From Nonlabens sp. (GTDB taxonomy: Bacteria > Bacteroidota > Bacteroidia > Flavobacteriales > Flavobacteriaceae): 64,000 nucleotides of DNA. Made by a program: the position numbers and the translations under genes. Shown in pieces: positions 18,394 through 27,293 of the stretch. The stretch's first letter is position 1. Each line of letters opens with the position of its first letter. Under the pieces are notes generated by a model. That model searched no databases, was not told the origin of the DNA, and worked only from the letters and a program-made list of their open reading frames with translations. The stretch lies in the NCBI RefSeq assembly GCF_018401815.1, contig NZ_JAGYKG010000003.1:348874-412873 (forward strand), in the 5' to 3' direction.

Positions 18394-19452
18394 TTAGTTA
18401 AGTGCTGGACGTTGGTCTGCATTTGCGACATCCCATGCAGTTACGAATATTAATTTTATTCTTTTTTGGTACAACTCGTATTCAATTTTGTCAGGCGTGT
18501 CTGTAGCTTTGTGATAATCTTCATGAACTCCGTTGAAATAGAATATTACAGGAACATTATTTTTAGCAAAATTGTAATGATCGCTTCGATAGTAAAAACG
18601 GTTGGGGTCATTTTTACCATTATAAGTATAGTCCAATCTTAGATTCACAGATTTTTTATTTGCTGCTTCAGAGATATCATGTAAGTCTTGAGAAAGCATA
18701 TCACTACCGATCAAATAAATATAGTTTGGGTCATCTTTTTGGTCAGGATCTATGCGGCCTATCATATCAATATTAAGATCAGCAATCGTATGTTCCATTG
18801 AATAAACAGGGTTATCAGCATAAAAAGCACTTCCCTTAAGACCTATTTCTTCTCCAGTAACATGTAAAAAAAGTATCGACCTTCTAGGTCCATAGCCGTC
18901 ATTGACCGCTTGCTTAAATGCTTCTGCTAGTTCCAGGAGGGCTATCGTACCACTACCATCATCATCAGCTCCATTAAACACTTGACCATCTTCCATTCCG
19001 ACGTGATCAAGGTGGGCAGAAATCACCAATACTTCATCTGGAAATTCTCTACCTTCTATAAAAGCCAATACATTTTCAGAAGAAAGTTCTGGCTTTCCAA
19101 AAGCCTTTCCAGGCACTACTTGAAAATAAGCACCATAAGGAGCACCTCCTGCAACCCCCATTTTCTTGTATTGATCTCTTAAATAATTTACGGCTCTTTT
19201 CTGTCCTGGACTACCCGTATAACGTCCCTCCATTTCATCACTGGCGTAGTAATACAGTTGTTCCTTTAATTCTTCTACGGTAATGGTATTGGCATAATCC
19301 ATGACCTCTACTTGAGAATAATCGAGTACTGATTTACTAGGGCCCGTTACAGAAGCACTTGTACTCGGCTTAATGTCTTTAGTTTTTATGCCTTTACATC
19401 CTATAAATAGGCTGATTGACATAATGCTGATTATGATGTATTTAAAATTCAC
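18394..19452 (-). CDS. M28-family metallopeptidase lipoprotein
   Basis: 352 residues from a GTG start. Lipobox SLFIGC gives Cys19. The M28 di-zinc site is visible: SAHLDHVG (His, Asp), NGADDDGSG (bridging Asp), LHVTGEEIGLKGS (catalytic and ligand Glu), LNIDMIGRID (Asp) and DYHKATDTPDKIEY (final His). Such peptidases are exported aminopeptidases that trim peptides in the periplasm or at the cell surface. The gene following on the minus strand side is not coupled. Confidence 0.92.
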   Translation of the reverse strand: MNFKYIIISIMSISLFIGCKGIKTKDIKPSTSASVTGPSKSVLDYSQVEVMDYANTITVEELKEQLYYYASDEMEGRYTGSPGQKRAVNYLRDQYKKMGVAGGAPYGAYFQVVPGKAFGKPELSSENVLAFIEGREFPDEVLVISAHLDHVGMEDGQVFNGADDDGSGTIALLELAEAFKQAVNDGYGPRRSILFLHVTGEEIGLKGSAFYADNPVYSMEHTIADLNIDMIGRIDPDQKDDPNYIYLIGSDMLSQDLHDISEAANKKSVNLRLDYTYNGKNDPNRFYYRSDHYNFAKNNVPVIFYFNGVHEDYHKATDTPDKIEYELYQKRIKLIFVTAWDVANADQRPALN

Positions 19453-19476
19453 GGATTGTTTTTATTGAGGTTATTT

Positions 19477-20283
19477 TTAATTTTTGTCTTTCGAGGTCTT
19501 TAATACTTTATATTCTTCGTAGCATTCACTTATGGCATCTAGAATCTGCAAATCGTTTGCGGTTTCAATAAACTGCTTAGAGTACTGACAATTTCTTAAA
19601 ATAGCATCTATATCTACTTTGTCCAATTGCAGCAAGTTCATTAGTGTTTCTCGGTCGTATTTGCTTTGTAATAAAGTTCTAATTTCGTCTTGTTCTTTGA
19701 CCTGACGTAATTTACGCATGGATTGCCCCTTTTTTCCAAAAGTATTATATAAGAAATCTGCCGGATTAAAAACACTTTCTAGTACTTGCGTTATTGCACC
19801 TGGCTCGCTGTCACCAGCTTCATAACCTTTTGGCAACCCACTTATTTTGTACCTTCTCGTCGCGTAGATAGGAGCGCGTTTAGCATCTATTTCAAGAAAT
19901 CCGGTCAAGGAGGTCTCGGTAACAGTAACTTCGTCTAAAGCAATTCCTTTTTCAGTCATGGAGATGGTGACATTACCAAATTTGAGCCAGTCTTCTGTAA
20001 CTCTTACGTTGATGGTTTCAAACCCTAAATAAGATAAATAAAGAGTATCGTTAACTTTGGCAGCAATTTTAAAAAGTCCCTCTTTAGTGGTTGAGGTTCC
20101 TTTGATTTGATTGAGGTTTACAATATTAACATTCTCTAGGATGGAATTGTCTTTGGCGTTGAGGACTTTTCCATTGACAACGCTGCTAATCGCCTCTGCG
20201 GGTTTTTGATTTTTATCTTGAGCCTTACCCAGCGTAAGGGACAAAGAAAATAATAACAACGCAATGTAGTAATGTAATTTCAT
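19477..20283 (-). CDS. CarboxypepD_reg-like domain protein (exported)
   Basis: 268 residues: signal peptide ending near TLGKAQ; a carboxypeptidase-regulatory-like beta-sandwich (about 35-125, VVNGKVLNAKDNSILENVNI ... DTLYLSYLGFETINVRV ... LDEVTVT); and an alpha-helical C-terminal half (NPADFLYNTFGKKGQSMRKL) without known domain. This is the DUF-type periplasmic architecture common in Flavobacteriia, with no receptor barrel attached. Located 24 bp upstream of the M28 peptidase gene and possibly co-transcribed with it. Confidence 0.82.
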   Translation of the reverse strand: MKLHYYIALLLFSLSLTLGKAQDKNQKPAEAISSVVNGKVLNAKDNSILENVNIVNLNQIKGTSTTKEGLFKIAAKVNDTLYLSYLGFETINVRVTEDWLKFGNVTISMTEKGIALDEVTVTETSLTGFLEIDAKRAPIYATRRYKISGLPKGYEAGDSEPGAITQVLESVFNPADFLYNTFGKKGQSMRKLRQVKEQDEIRTLLQSKYDRETLMNLLQLDKVDIDAILRNCQYSKQFIETANDLQILDAISECYEEYKVLKTSKDKN

Positions 20284-20331
20284 AGAATTATAAAAATAAA
20301 CTAAAGCACTTATTTAATAGGCTTTTATCAT

Positions 20332-20910
20332 TTAATTAACATCTCTCAAATAGGCAATAAGCTGGAACAAAGCCTTAGCTCTATGGCTTATCGCACCTTT
20401 TTCGGTTTGTGACATTTCGGCAAAGGATTGGTGAAAACCTTTCGGTTGGAATATTGGATCGTACCCGAAGCCTTGACTTCCTTTTTTCTCTTTTAAAATG
20501 CTTCCTTCACAAATGCCTTCAAACAATGTCTGTTTATGGTTCAAATCTAAGGCAATAGCAGTAACAAATCTCGCGTCTCTATGGTTATTGTCTGTTAACT
20601 TTTCTAACAATAAATTCATGTTGTCCTCGCTATTCTTGCCTTCACCAGCGTATCTAGCACTATAAACTCCTGGTTCTCCACCTAATGCATCTACTAGAAG
20701 TCCTGTGTCATCTGCAAAAATGGGCAGGTCATAGTATTTTTTTAAATACGCTACTTTTTGAATGGCGTTTCCTGCAATGGTGCCAGAAGTTTCTGGTATG
20801 TCTTCTTCAAAACCCAAATCTTGGAGGCTTATTAATGTGATGTGAGAAGGCATCAAAGCCTGTACTTCTAATAATTTATTCTGATTGTGTGTGGCAAAAA
20901 TAAGCTCCAT
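20332..20910 (-). CDS. rdgB: Non-canonical purine NTP pyrophosphatase (RdgB/HAM1)
   Basis: 192 residues, the usual size. Hydrolyses dITP, dXTP and XTP to monophosphates so that deaminated purines stay out of DNA. Motifs: FATHNQNKLLEVQ (phosphate-binding start), FADDTGLLVDALGGEPGVYS, ARYAGEGKNSEDN, and GFGYDPIFQP near the C-terminus. Two bases separate it from the upstream esterase gene, so the two are an operon. Confidence 0.94.
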   Translation of the reverse strand: MELIFATHNQNKLLEVQALMPSHITLISLQDLGFEEDIPETSGTIAGNAIQKVAYLKKYYDLPIFADDTGLLVDALGGEPGVYSARYAGEGKNSEDNMNLLLEKLTDNNHRDARFVTAIALDLNHKQTLFEGICEGSILKEKKGSQGFGYDPIFQPKGFHQSFAEMSQTEKGAISHRAKALFQLIAYLRDVN

Positions 20911-20912
20911 AA

Positions 20913-21557
20913 TTACAAAGTTTTAGCGATTTTTTTAATAAGCGGGACGTGAACTACGTGTTTTATTTTAGGTCGATACAACTCACAATCTGTTCCAAAA
21001 AGGAGTTCTATTTTTTCTTTTTCTCTTTTTGTAATAGTACCGGTAGAATATTCATCGTTTGTTCCAGCGATGTGTATGAACCTAGAACAATACTTTTTAA
21101 AATGTGCACCATCCTCTGATGTTAGCTCTTCAGGAATACTGCCGCTGTGCAATAGGAGTGCTTTGACTGGCTGGAGGTAACTCTTTAAAAAGCGCATAGC
21201 AATAGATACGCCTTGCGAGTAACCAAAAAGAACTATACGTGGATCTCCTACGAGGTTTTCAGCGGCTAGCACCCCGTGGATGTACTCCAAGTTATTGTTC
21301 ATTTCTCGAGCGGTATCAACCCTAGTTAACCAGCAAGCACCTACGTGTTTAAAATCAGATCCTATATACGATTTTGACGGTGCTTGAAGCACGATTACAA
21401 AATTGTCTTGAGCATGAAGACCTTCCAAATAGCGCTTGAAATACGCAGCTAAATATCCTAAGCCATGAAAGCAAATCCAGATATTTTTTGTCTTTTCTGT
21501 GAGTTCAAAAAGAGTCTCATAGGAATTAGTATGCGTATAGGAAACTGTTTTTACCAT
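20913..21557 (-). CDS. Serine esterase/carboxylesterase-like alpha/beta hydrolase
   Basis: 214 residues. Alpha/beta hydrolase with nucleophile elbow FGYSQGVS, acid in AGTNDEYSTG and catalytic His in KHVVHVPLIK. Oxyanion region FHGLGYLAAY. Resembles the YpfH/phospholipase-carboxylesterase group; substrate unknown. Cytosolic, no signal peptide. First gene of a two-gene unit with rdgB, divergent from the menaquinone gene menI. Confidence 0.82.
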   Translation of the reverse strand: MVKTVSYTHTNSYETLFELTEKTKNIWICFHGLGYLAAYFKRYLEGLHAQDNFVIVLQAPSKSYIGSDFKHVGACWLTRVDTAREMNNNLEYIHGVLAAENLVGDPRIVLFGYSQGVSIAMRFLKSYLQPVKALLLHSGSIPEELTSEDGAHFKKYCSRFIHIAGTNDEYSTGTITKREKEKIELLFGTDCELYRPKIKHVVHVPLIKKIAKTL

Positions 21558-21735
21558 TATGCTGCCATTTATTTTTAAATTGATAAAATTGAGATGTTTG
21601 CTTTTGATGCCGATATCTAAAGAAACCTCAGCTTATACGATACTTTGTTTTCTATTAGTGCTAAAAAACGGTACTTGTAGACCTTTTATTTTTCAGGAAA
21701 TTCAAACAATAAATACGTATTCTTTTAGGATGGCT

Positions 21736-21743
21736 TATTTTTG
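21736..21743 (+). promoter_or_regulatory. -7 box upstream of menI
   Basis: TATTTTTG, matching TAnnTTTG, ends 8 bases before the menI ATG, so the leader would be very short. No clear TTG -33 element is seen. Confidence 0.5.
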
Positions 21744-21751
21744 GTAAAGAT

Positions 21752-22165
21752 ATGGACAAAGAAAAGATACTACAGCGTTGTAATGCTATAAGTCGCAATA
21801 CGCTAATGGAAACCCTAAATATTGATTTTGTAGACGTAGGAGATGATTTTCTAACTGCTCGAATGCCGGTTACTTCAAAAGTGCATCAACCAGATGGCGT
21901 GCTGCACGGAGGTGCTAGTGTAGCGTTAGCAGAGTCGGTTGGAAGTGCTGCAAGTTATTTGTTCTTAGATACTGATCATTTTACCGTTCGCGGTCTAGAG
22001 ATTAGTGCCAACCACACCCGGTCTAAAAAGGATGGCCACGTATTTGCGACAGCTCGTTTCTTGCACAAAGGCAGAACAACTCAGCTTTGGGAAATCAGAA
22101 TTACAGATGAAGAAGACAAGCTTATTTCTATCTGTAAATTGACGACTATAGCTTTGAGAAAATAA
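21752..22165 (+). CDS. menI: 1,4-dihydroxy-2-naphthoyl-CoA thioesterase (hotdog fold)
   Basis: 137 residues, single hotdog domain. HQPDGVLHGGASVALAESVG with the catalytic Glu in ALAES matches the YdiI/MenI and PaaI group. MenI releases CoA from DHNA-CoA, the product of MenB, giving the substrate of MenA. The gene lies 30 bp before menF, which supports MenI over a generic PaaI thioesterase; the fold alone would not settle it. Confidence 0.85.
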   Translation: MDKEKILQRCNAISRNTLMETLNIDFVDVGDDFLTARMPVTSKVHQPDGVLHGGASVALAESVGSAASYLFLDTDHFTVRGLEISANHTRSKKDGHVFATARFLHKGRTTQLWEIRITDEEDKLISICKLTTIALRK

Positions 22166-22195
22166 CAGAATTTTTAACCTTTATTTCTTTACCGC

Positions 22196-23239
22196 TTGCG
22201 CGAAAATTTATTCCCATACCTGGCTGATTTACTGGAAAAACAACTGCCATTCTTATTACTAAGAACTGCCAACACCCATCGCGTGCGAGTTGTTTCACAA
22301 CGCGATCAAAAGTGGTATACTACAGCACCTGACAATATGACTTATGCTGTTTTTTCTGAATTCCAAAAATCTGAAAATCAGGTGTTTATTATCGCTGAAG
22401 ATGATCAATACTTTACTATAAATAATAATCAATCGCCAGCAGTTCAAGAAATCAATAGGCTCGATTTAATGGAAGAAGTGGAGCAACATCGGTACGTAAA
22501 ACTGGTTGAAAAAGCAGTAACGATGTTGAAAGATACGCCTTTGAAAAAGGTGGTACTTTCGCGTAAGCAACGCTTTTTAAAAAAAGCTTCCGATTTAAAA
22601 ATTCTTTCGAATTTATTAAATCAGTATATGGAAGCTAATTGTTATTTTTTTTACCACCCTCAAGTGGGAAAATGGATGGGCGCTACACCAGAAGTATTGC
22701 TAAGCGTAAAAGACGGGAAACTACAAACGATGTCACTAGCAGGAACAGCCATATATAAAGAAAATCACCTGCATCATTGGGGTAAAAAAGAACTACAAGA
22801 ACAAGAATTGGTCACAGACTTTATTATTGATCACCTCCATAAAAAGGGTGCGAAAGACATTCGTAAATCAGAAGTAACCACGGTTCAAGCAGGTAACCTG
22901 ATACATTTACGTACTGATATTAGCGCCTCTGTTTCTGCAGAAGATTCCAGTAATTTTATAGATGCTTTACACCCAACTCCTGCAGTGTGTGGGATGCCTA
23001 GAAATCAAGCATTGAAGTTTATTCTGCAGCATGAAAACTACGAGCGTTCTTTCTATACTGGATATTTAGGTATTGTGGATGAATGCACAGCAAATTATTT
23101 TGTGAATTTAAGATGCATGCAACTCTATGACCAAGAGGTCGACCTTTATGTAGGAGGCGGGGTTACTGCTTCAAGTAATCCACAAGCAGAATACGAGGAG
23201 ACCGTGAATAAATTACTTACAATGAAAAAAGTATTATAA
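22196..23239 (+). CDS. menF: Isochorismate synthase
   Basis: 347 residues from a TTG start; no ATG lies before residue 48, so the exact start is uncertain. Converts chorismate to isochorismate, the entry step of menaquinone synthesis. Chorismate-binding motifs: KKVVLSRKQR, WMGATPEVLLS, SLAGTAIY, LHPTPAVCGMPRNQA, YERSFYTGYLG and the final VGGGVTASSNPQAEYEET with Mg-binding Glu. Same strand as menI and menD; a 760-bp gap separates it from menD. Confidence 0.9.
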   Translation: MRENLFPYLADLLEKQLPFLLLRTANTHRVRVVSQRDQKWYTTAPDNMTYAVFSEFQKSENQVFIIAEDDQYFTINNNQSPAVQEINRLDLMEEVEQHRYVKLVEKAVTMLKDTPLKKVVLSRKQRFLKKASDLKILSNLLNQYMEANCYFFYHPQVGKWMGATPEVLLSVKDGKLQTMSLAGTAIYKENHLHHWGKKELQEQELVTDFIIDHLHKKGAKDIRKSEVTTVQAGNLIHLRTDISASVSAEDSSNFIDALHPTPAVCGMPRNQALKFILQHENYERSFYTGYLGIVDECTANYFVNLRCMQLYDQEVDLYVGGGVTASSNPQAEYEETVNKLLTMKKVL

Positions 23240-23984
23240 ATTACTTATAAGACACTTCTAAAAGCAGTGCGCAATAATGTGGTCTTAAATCCTGCTCCTT
23301 GGCGCTGCTCCTTAGGATGATCACTCCATGATTTAAAATAACAAGAACCTTTTCTTATACCAAGCATAATAAATAAAGCAGATTGATACAATCCTACAAA
23401 CGAATAAAAGATTAGGTATTTTAATAGAATCATAGTTGGAACTGTTTTTATGGAAATTTAAATATCGTCTAAATATTTCAAATAAACTAGTTTGATTTTT
23501 AAAAAAATCTTCGATTGAATTTATACAAAGTAAAACAACACAGATTAACTGTATTGTTAGAAAGTCCAGTAGATGGTTACCCCTCCCGCTTTGTTTTCTG
23601 CAGTATTCCGTTCTTTAAGCGATACCTTTAGGATCGTAAATTTTAACGATTAGAAATTATAGTTGTTATCTATTGTTACACGGGAGGTTTTTGTCATTTT
23701 TATTTAATTATTAAGGAGTGAATCCAGCCAATAAAATGATTTTTTAACTTCCAAGTGTCCAACCCTTAATTTGTAAAGCTTGATAATAAAGTGGTCTATA
23801 AGACTTATTTGGTAGCGTGATGTTGCGTTTTGGATCAATACATTAGCAAATTACAATAAGCACAAGGCGCCTTACATTTTTACCAAAATCATTCAGGTCT
23901 AGAGTCTTGAATAACATGCGGGTATCTTATTCATGAAGTATCGTAAGAAGCTGTTAAGGAAGTTGGTTACACCGTTTTTCGCAA
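23240..23984. other. Gap between menF and menD
   Basis: About 750 bp without a convincing gene. A 62-codon minus-strand frame (23245-23433, a hydrophobic start then SWSDHPKEQRQGAGFKTT) could be a small membrane protein but has no family I know and no clear start signal. Otherwise AT-rich, no repeat or RNA recognised. Confidence 0.4.
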
Positions 23985-23993
23985 CTACCTTTG
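23963..23993 (+). promoter_or_regulatory. Consensus promoter of menD (leaderless transcript likely)
   Basis: TTG at 23963-23965, 20-bp spacer, TACCTTTG at 23986-23993. The menD ATG starts at 24000, only 6 bases after the -7 box, where transcription itself should begin in Bacteroidota promoters. Confidence 0.75.
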
Positions 23994-23999
23994 TAGCTT

Positions 24000-25670
24000 A
24001 TGTATCCAGAAATTTTACATGCTCAACAAGTCATCCTTTTATTTCAAGAAAGAGGTATTAGGAATATTGTTATTTCGCCAGGTTCTAGAAACGCTCCATT
24101 AACTATAGGCTTTTCAGAAAACGATTTTTTTAATTGTTATAGCATTGTTGATGAGCGTTGTGCAGCCCATGTAGCTCTAGGGATGGCCCAGCAATTGCAA
24201 AAGCCAGTAGCCGTACTTTGTACTAGTGGTAGTGCTTTATTGAACTATTACCCGGCAATTGCTGAGGCTTATTATTCAGAAATCCCACTTATAGTACTCA
24301 GTGCAGACCGACCACTACACAAAATAGATATAGGTGATGGACAGACCATTAGACAACAACATGTATATGCCAACCATATCTTATACGATACGCAGCTAGA
24401 GATGATCACCTCGTTACAGGACAAAGAAGGAATTGCAACTAATGAGCGATGGATTAATAAAGCAATTAATACTGCTATCTCAAAATATGGCCCGGTCCAT
24501 ATCAATATACCTTTTGAAGAGCCCCTATACAGCAGGGTGAAAACCCCTTCCCTCCAGGTCAAGGTAATCAACCTGTTAAAGGACGAATCCACCGCTATTC
24601 CAGATCGCTTTACTGCCCAATGGAAAACAGCCAAAAAGAAACTCGTGATACTAGCAACGCTAAATCCGCCAGTATTGAATAAGGAAGATTTAGATATATT
24701 AACTAGTGACCCTAGTGTTCTTGTAATGAGCGAGGTGAGCAGCAATGTGGTACATGAAAAAGTGATTTGGAGTATAGATACCTTAATCGCTCCAATAGAG
24801 AGGGAAGAAGACCAGATTCAAGACCTTCAACCAGATCTTGTGATCACCATAGGTGGGATGATTGTGTCTAAAAAGATCAAACAATTCTTAAGACGTTTTG
24901 AGACTAAAGCACATTATCATGTAGGAAAACGCCGTGCGTATGACACCTTTTTTAAACTAGCAGGTCATATCCAAGTAAAACCACAAAAATGGGTGCGTCA
25001 TTTGCCTGAAGTTGATATGAAAAGTACGTATCAAAAAAGATGGATGCAGCATTTTCATGGGTGTTTAGTCAAGAGAGCAGATTATTTTGCGCAAATGCCT
25101 TGGTCTGATTTTAAGGTATTTGAATTGATATTTTCAAGGTTACCAGACGCTATTGTCTTGCAGTTAGGGAATAGCAGCACGATCAGGTATGCGCAACTCT
25201 TCCAGATGAATGCTACGCATACCGTTTTTTCTAATCGAGGTACTAGTGGTATCGATGGAAGTACCAGCACAGCCATAGGAGCAGCGATGGCCATTGATCA
25301 ACCCGTAGTTTTAATTACAGGGGATCTTAGTTTTTTCTACGATTCCAATGCTTTATGGAATAACTACATACCCAAAAACTTTAAGATAATTCTCATCAAC
25401 AATTCAGGTGGTGGGATTTTTAGAATTTTGCCTGGCCATAAAGACACTAAGGTGTTTGATACTTATTTTGAGACGAAGCACCAGCTTACTGCTCAACACC
25501 TCTGTAGGATGCATGGTGTAAACTATAAAAGCATTAGTAAGCAGAACGCTTTCGCGAAAGCATGTAAAAAGCTGTTCTCTAGTAATGATCAACCACAATT
25601 ATTAGAAATATTTACGCCTCGACAAATCAATGATGCTGTTCTACTAGATTACTTTAAAGTGCTTAAATAA
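24000..25670 (+). CDS. menD: 2-succinyl-5-enolpyruvyl-6-hydroxy-3-cyclohexene-1-carboxylate synthase MenD
   Basis: 556 residues. Thiamine-diphosphate enzyme joining 2-oxoglutarate-derived succinic semialdehyde to isochorismate. Start PEILHAQQVILLFQERGI; VISPGSRNAPLTIGF; catalytic Glu region IVDERCAAHVALGMAQ; CTSGSALLNYYPAIAEAYY; ThDP/Mg motif TGDLSFFYDSNALWN...INNSGGGIFRILPG. Same length as characterised MenD. A palindrome copy (25548-25561) is read as AFAKA near the C-terminus. Own promoter directly in front. Confidence 0.95.
   Translation: MYPEILHAQQVILLFQERGIRNIVISPGSRNAPLTIGFSENDFFNCYSIVDERCAAHVALGMAQQLQKPVAVLCTSGSALLNYYPAIAEAYYSEIPLIVLSADRPLHKIDIGDGQTIRQQHVYANHILYDTQLEMITSLQDKEGIATNERWINKAINTAISKYGPVHINIPFEEPLYSRVKTPSLQVKVINLLKDESTAIPDRFTAQWKTAKKKLVILATLNPPVLNKEDLDILTSDPSVLVMSEVSSNVVHEKVIWSIDTLIAPIEREEDQIQDLQPDLVITIGGMIVSKKIKQFLRRFETKAHYHVGKRRAYDTFFKLAGHIQVKPQKWVRHLPEVDMKSTYQKRWMQHFHGCLVKRADYFAQMPWSDFKVFELIFSRLPDAIVLQLGNSSTIRYAQLFQMNATHTVFSNRGTSGIDGSTSTAIGAAMAIDQPVVLITGDLSFFYDSNALWNNYIPKNFKIILINNSGGGIFRILPGHKDTKVFDTYFETKHQLTAQHLCRMHGVNYKSISKQNAFAKACKKLFSSNDQPQLLEIFTPRQINDAVLLDYFKVLK
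25548..25561. repeat. 14-bp palindrome copy 6 (in menD)
   Basis: Exact copy, read AFAKA in frame. Confidence 0.95.
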
Positions 25671-25942
25671 AAGCTTTTTTAACTTTCAAAGCAATACAAC
25701 TTAAAAATTTAAGGAAGGGCATCCAGCTAACGTTCCCTGGGAATTTCCCATGTGGTAGCTACCAAGAAAAGTTTGGTATACCTATACTAAAGAATCGCTG
25801 TAAAAAGTGGCTCAATAATAAAGTCGGTACACCTATCATAAAAATATGCAGAAAGAAAATGTTACGTCCAAAGAGAAGCGACGTAATCTTTATTGTAAAA
25901 ATTCAACGAAGTTATAAATGCTCGTCGGATTCACAGAACAAA

Positions 25943-26377
25943 TTATTTTTTTACAGCCTTGACTTCCTCTTCGGTAACCATCGCGCCAGTATTCCACTTT
26001 TGAATGGTGTAATTCATTACATCGGCTACTTCTTGATCACTTAAACCTAAGGGTAACATGACATTATTGTAACTCATACCATTAACTAGAATTTCACCTT
26101 TTAACCCATATTTAACCGCATGAATACTCTCTTTACGTTTGTTGACTAGCCAGTCGGAAGGATGAAGTGGTGGGAAAGCTCCTGGAACCCCTTTGCCATT
26201 GGGTAGGTGACAAGTTACACAAAGCTCGCCGTAGATCTCCTTGCCACGAGATACACTTTGCTCTAATGGTGTTTTTTGTACCGCATTTGCAGCATAGGTT
26301 CCTGTATCTTCCTTCTTTTTAGTACCGCCACAACTGCTAAAAAAAAATGCAGCGGCTAGTATGAATAGGTATTTCAT
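25943..26377 (-). CDS. Monohaem c-type cytochrome lipoprotein
   Basis: 144 residues from ATG 26377; a longer frame to 26485 lacks a signal sequence at its start. Lipobox FFFSSC gives Cys16, so it is membrane-anchored on the periplasmic side. Haem c motif ELCVTCHLPNGKGVPGAFPP (CxxCH) and a distal Met ligand in GMSYNNVMLPLGLSD. Followed by the repeat island and then the PQQ sugar dehydrogenase on the same strand. Cytochromes of this type accept electrons from PQQ dehydrogenases, so a redox partnership is plausible. Confidence 0.88.
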   Translation of the reverse strand: MKYLFILAAAFFFSSCGGTKKKEDTGTYAANAVQKTPLEQSVSRGKEIYGELCVTCHLPNGKGVPGAFPPLHPSDWLVNKRKESIHAVKYGLKGEILVNGMSYNNVMLPLGLSDQEVADVMNYTIQKWNTGAMVTEEEVKAVKK

Positions 26378-26593
26378 AATTTCTTTGATGTGGCTTAAAA
26401 ATACAAACCAATCGGTAAAGTATCCTTGTAATTGAATAAAATTTGATGTTATTATAAGTTTTTTATTCCGATAAGATTTCATCAAAAGTAGGCCGAATGA
26501 TTTAGGTATCTTTCAAATTCAAATCCAATTAGAAAGCTCAGCATTTATAGCTAGGAGAAACTTTTCGATATTTTATAGGTACATCATAGCAAG

Positions 26594-26973
26594 GCGGAAT
26601 GAATTCCGCCTCTGGGAATCTGTTTTGTCGTCTTAGGGCATTCTTTTTATTTAGCGGAATGAATTCCGCCCCTGGGAATCTATTTTGTCGCCTTAGGGCA
26701 TTCTTTTTATTTAGCGGAATGAATTCCGCCTCTGGGAATCTATTTTGTCGCCTTAGGGCGTTCTTTTATTTAAAGGCGGAATGAATTCCGCCCCTGGGAA
26801 TCTATTTTGTCGCCTTAGGGCGTTTTTTTTATTTAGCGGACTGAAGTCCGCCCCTGGGAATCTATTTTGTCGCCTTAGGGCGTTCTTTTATTTAAAGGCG
26901 GAATGAATTCCGCCCCTGGGAATATATTTTGTCGCCTTAGGGCGTTTTTTTTATTTAGCGGACTGAAGTCCGC
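26594..26973. repeat. Seven tandem copies of a 60-62-bp repeat
   Basis: Copies start near 26594, 26654, 26714, 26776, 26836, 26898 and 26958 (last one partial). Each starts with the inverted repeat GCGGAATgaATTCCGC or the variant GCGGACTgaAGTCCGC, followed by TTTTGTCGCCTTAGGGCG and a T-rich tail. It is a divergent, reverse-oriented relative of elements A and B of the arrays at 1.5 and 7 kb. Frames across it (26599-26784, 26903-27310) are artefacts. Confidence 0.9.
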
Positions 26974-27000
26974 TTTTTCAGTTCAAAAAATTTATTTTCC

Positions 27001-27280
27001 ACATTCCACATTCCACATTCCACATTCCACATTCCACATTCCACATTCCACATTCCACATTCCACATTCCACATTCCACATTCCACATTCCACATTCCAC
27101 ATTCCACATTCCACATTCCACATTCCACATTCCACATTCCACATTCCACATTCCACATTCCACATTCCACCTTCCACATTCCACCTTCCACATTCCACAT
27201 TCCACATTCCACATTCCACATTCCACATTCCACCTTCCACATTCCACATTCCACATTCCACATTCCACCTTCCACCTTCC
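27001..27280. repeat. Heptamer tandem repeat, exactly 40 units
   Basis: ACATTCC repeated 40 times (280 bp) with five ACCTTCC variants, all in the right-hand half. A period of 7 keeps every frame open on both strands, giving long repetitive frames that are not genes. It ends 13 bp before the sugar dehydrogenase stop codon. Confidence 0.95.
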
Positions 27281-27293
27281 ATAAACGCAACAA

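Noticed and set aside
26599..26784. 61-codon frame over the 60-bp repeats
   Set aside because: Pure repeat translation (repeating NSASGNLFCRLRAFF), no independent coding signal.
26594..26973. CRISPR array
   Set aside because: The units are contiguous near-identical repeats without unique spacers, and no cas genes are present.
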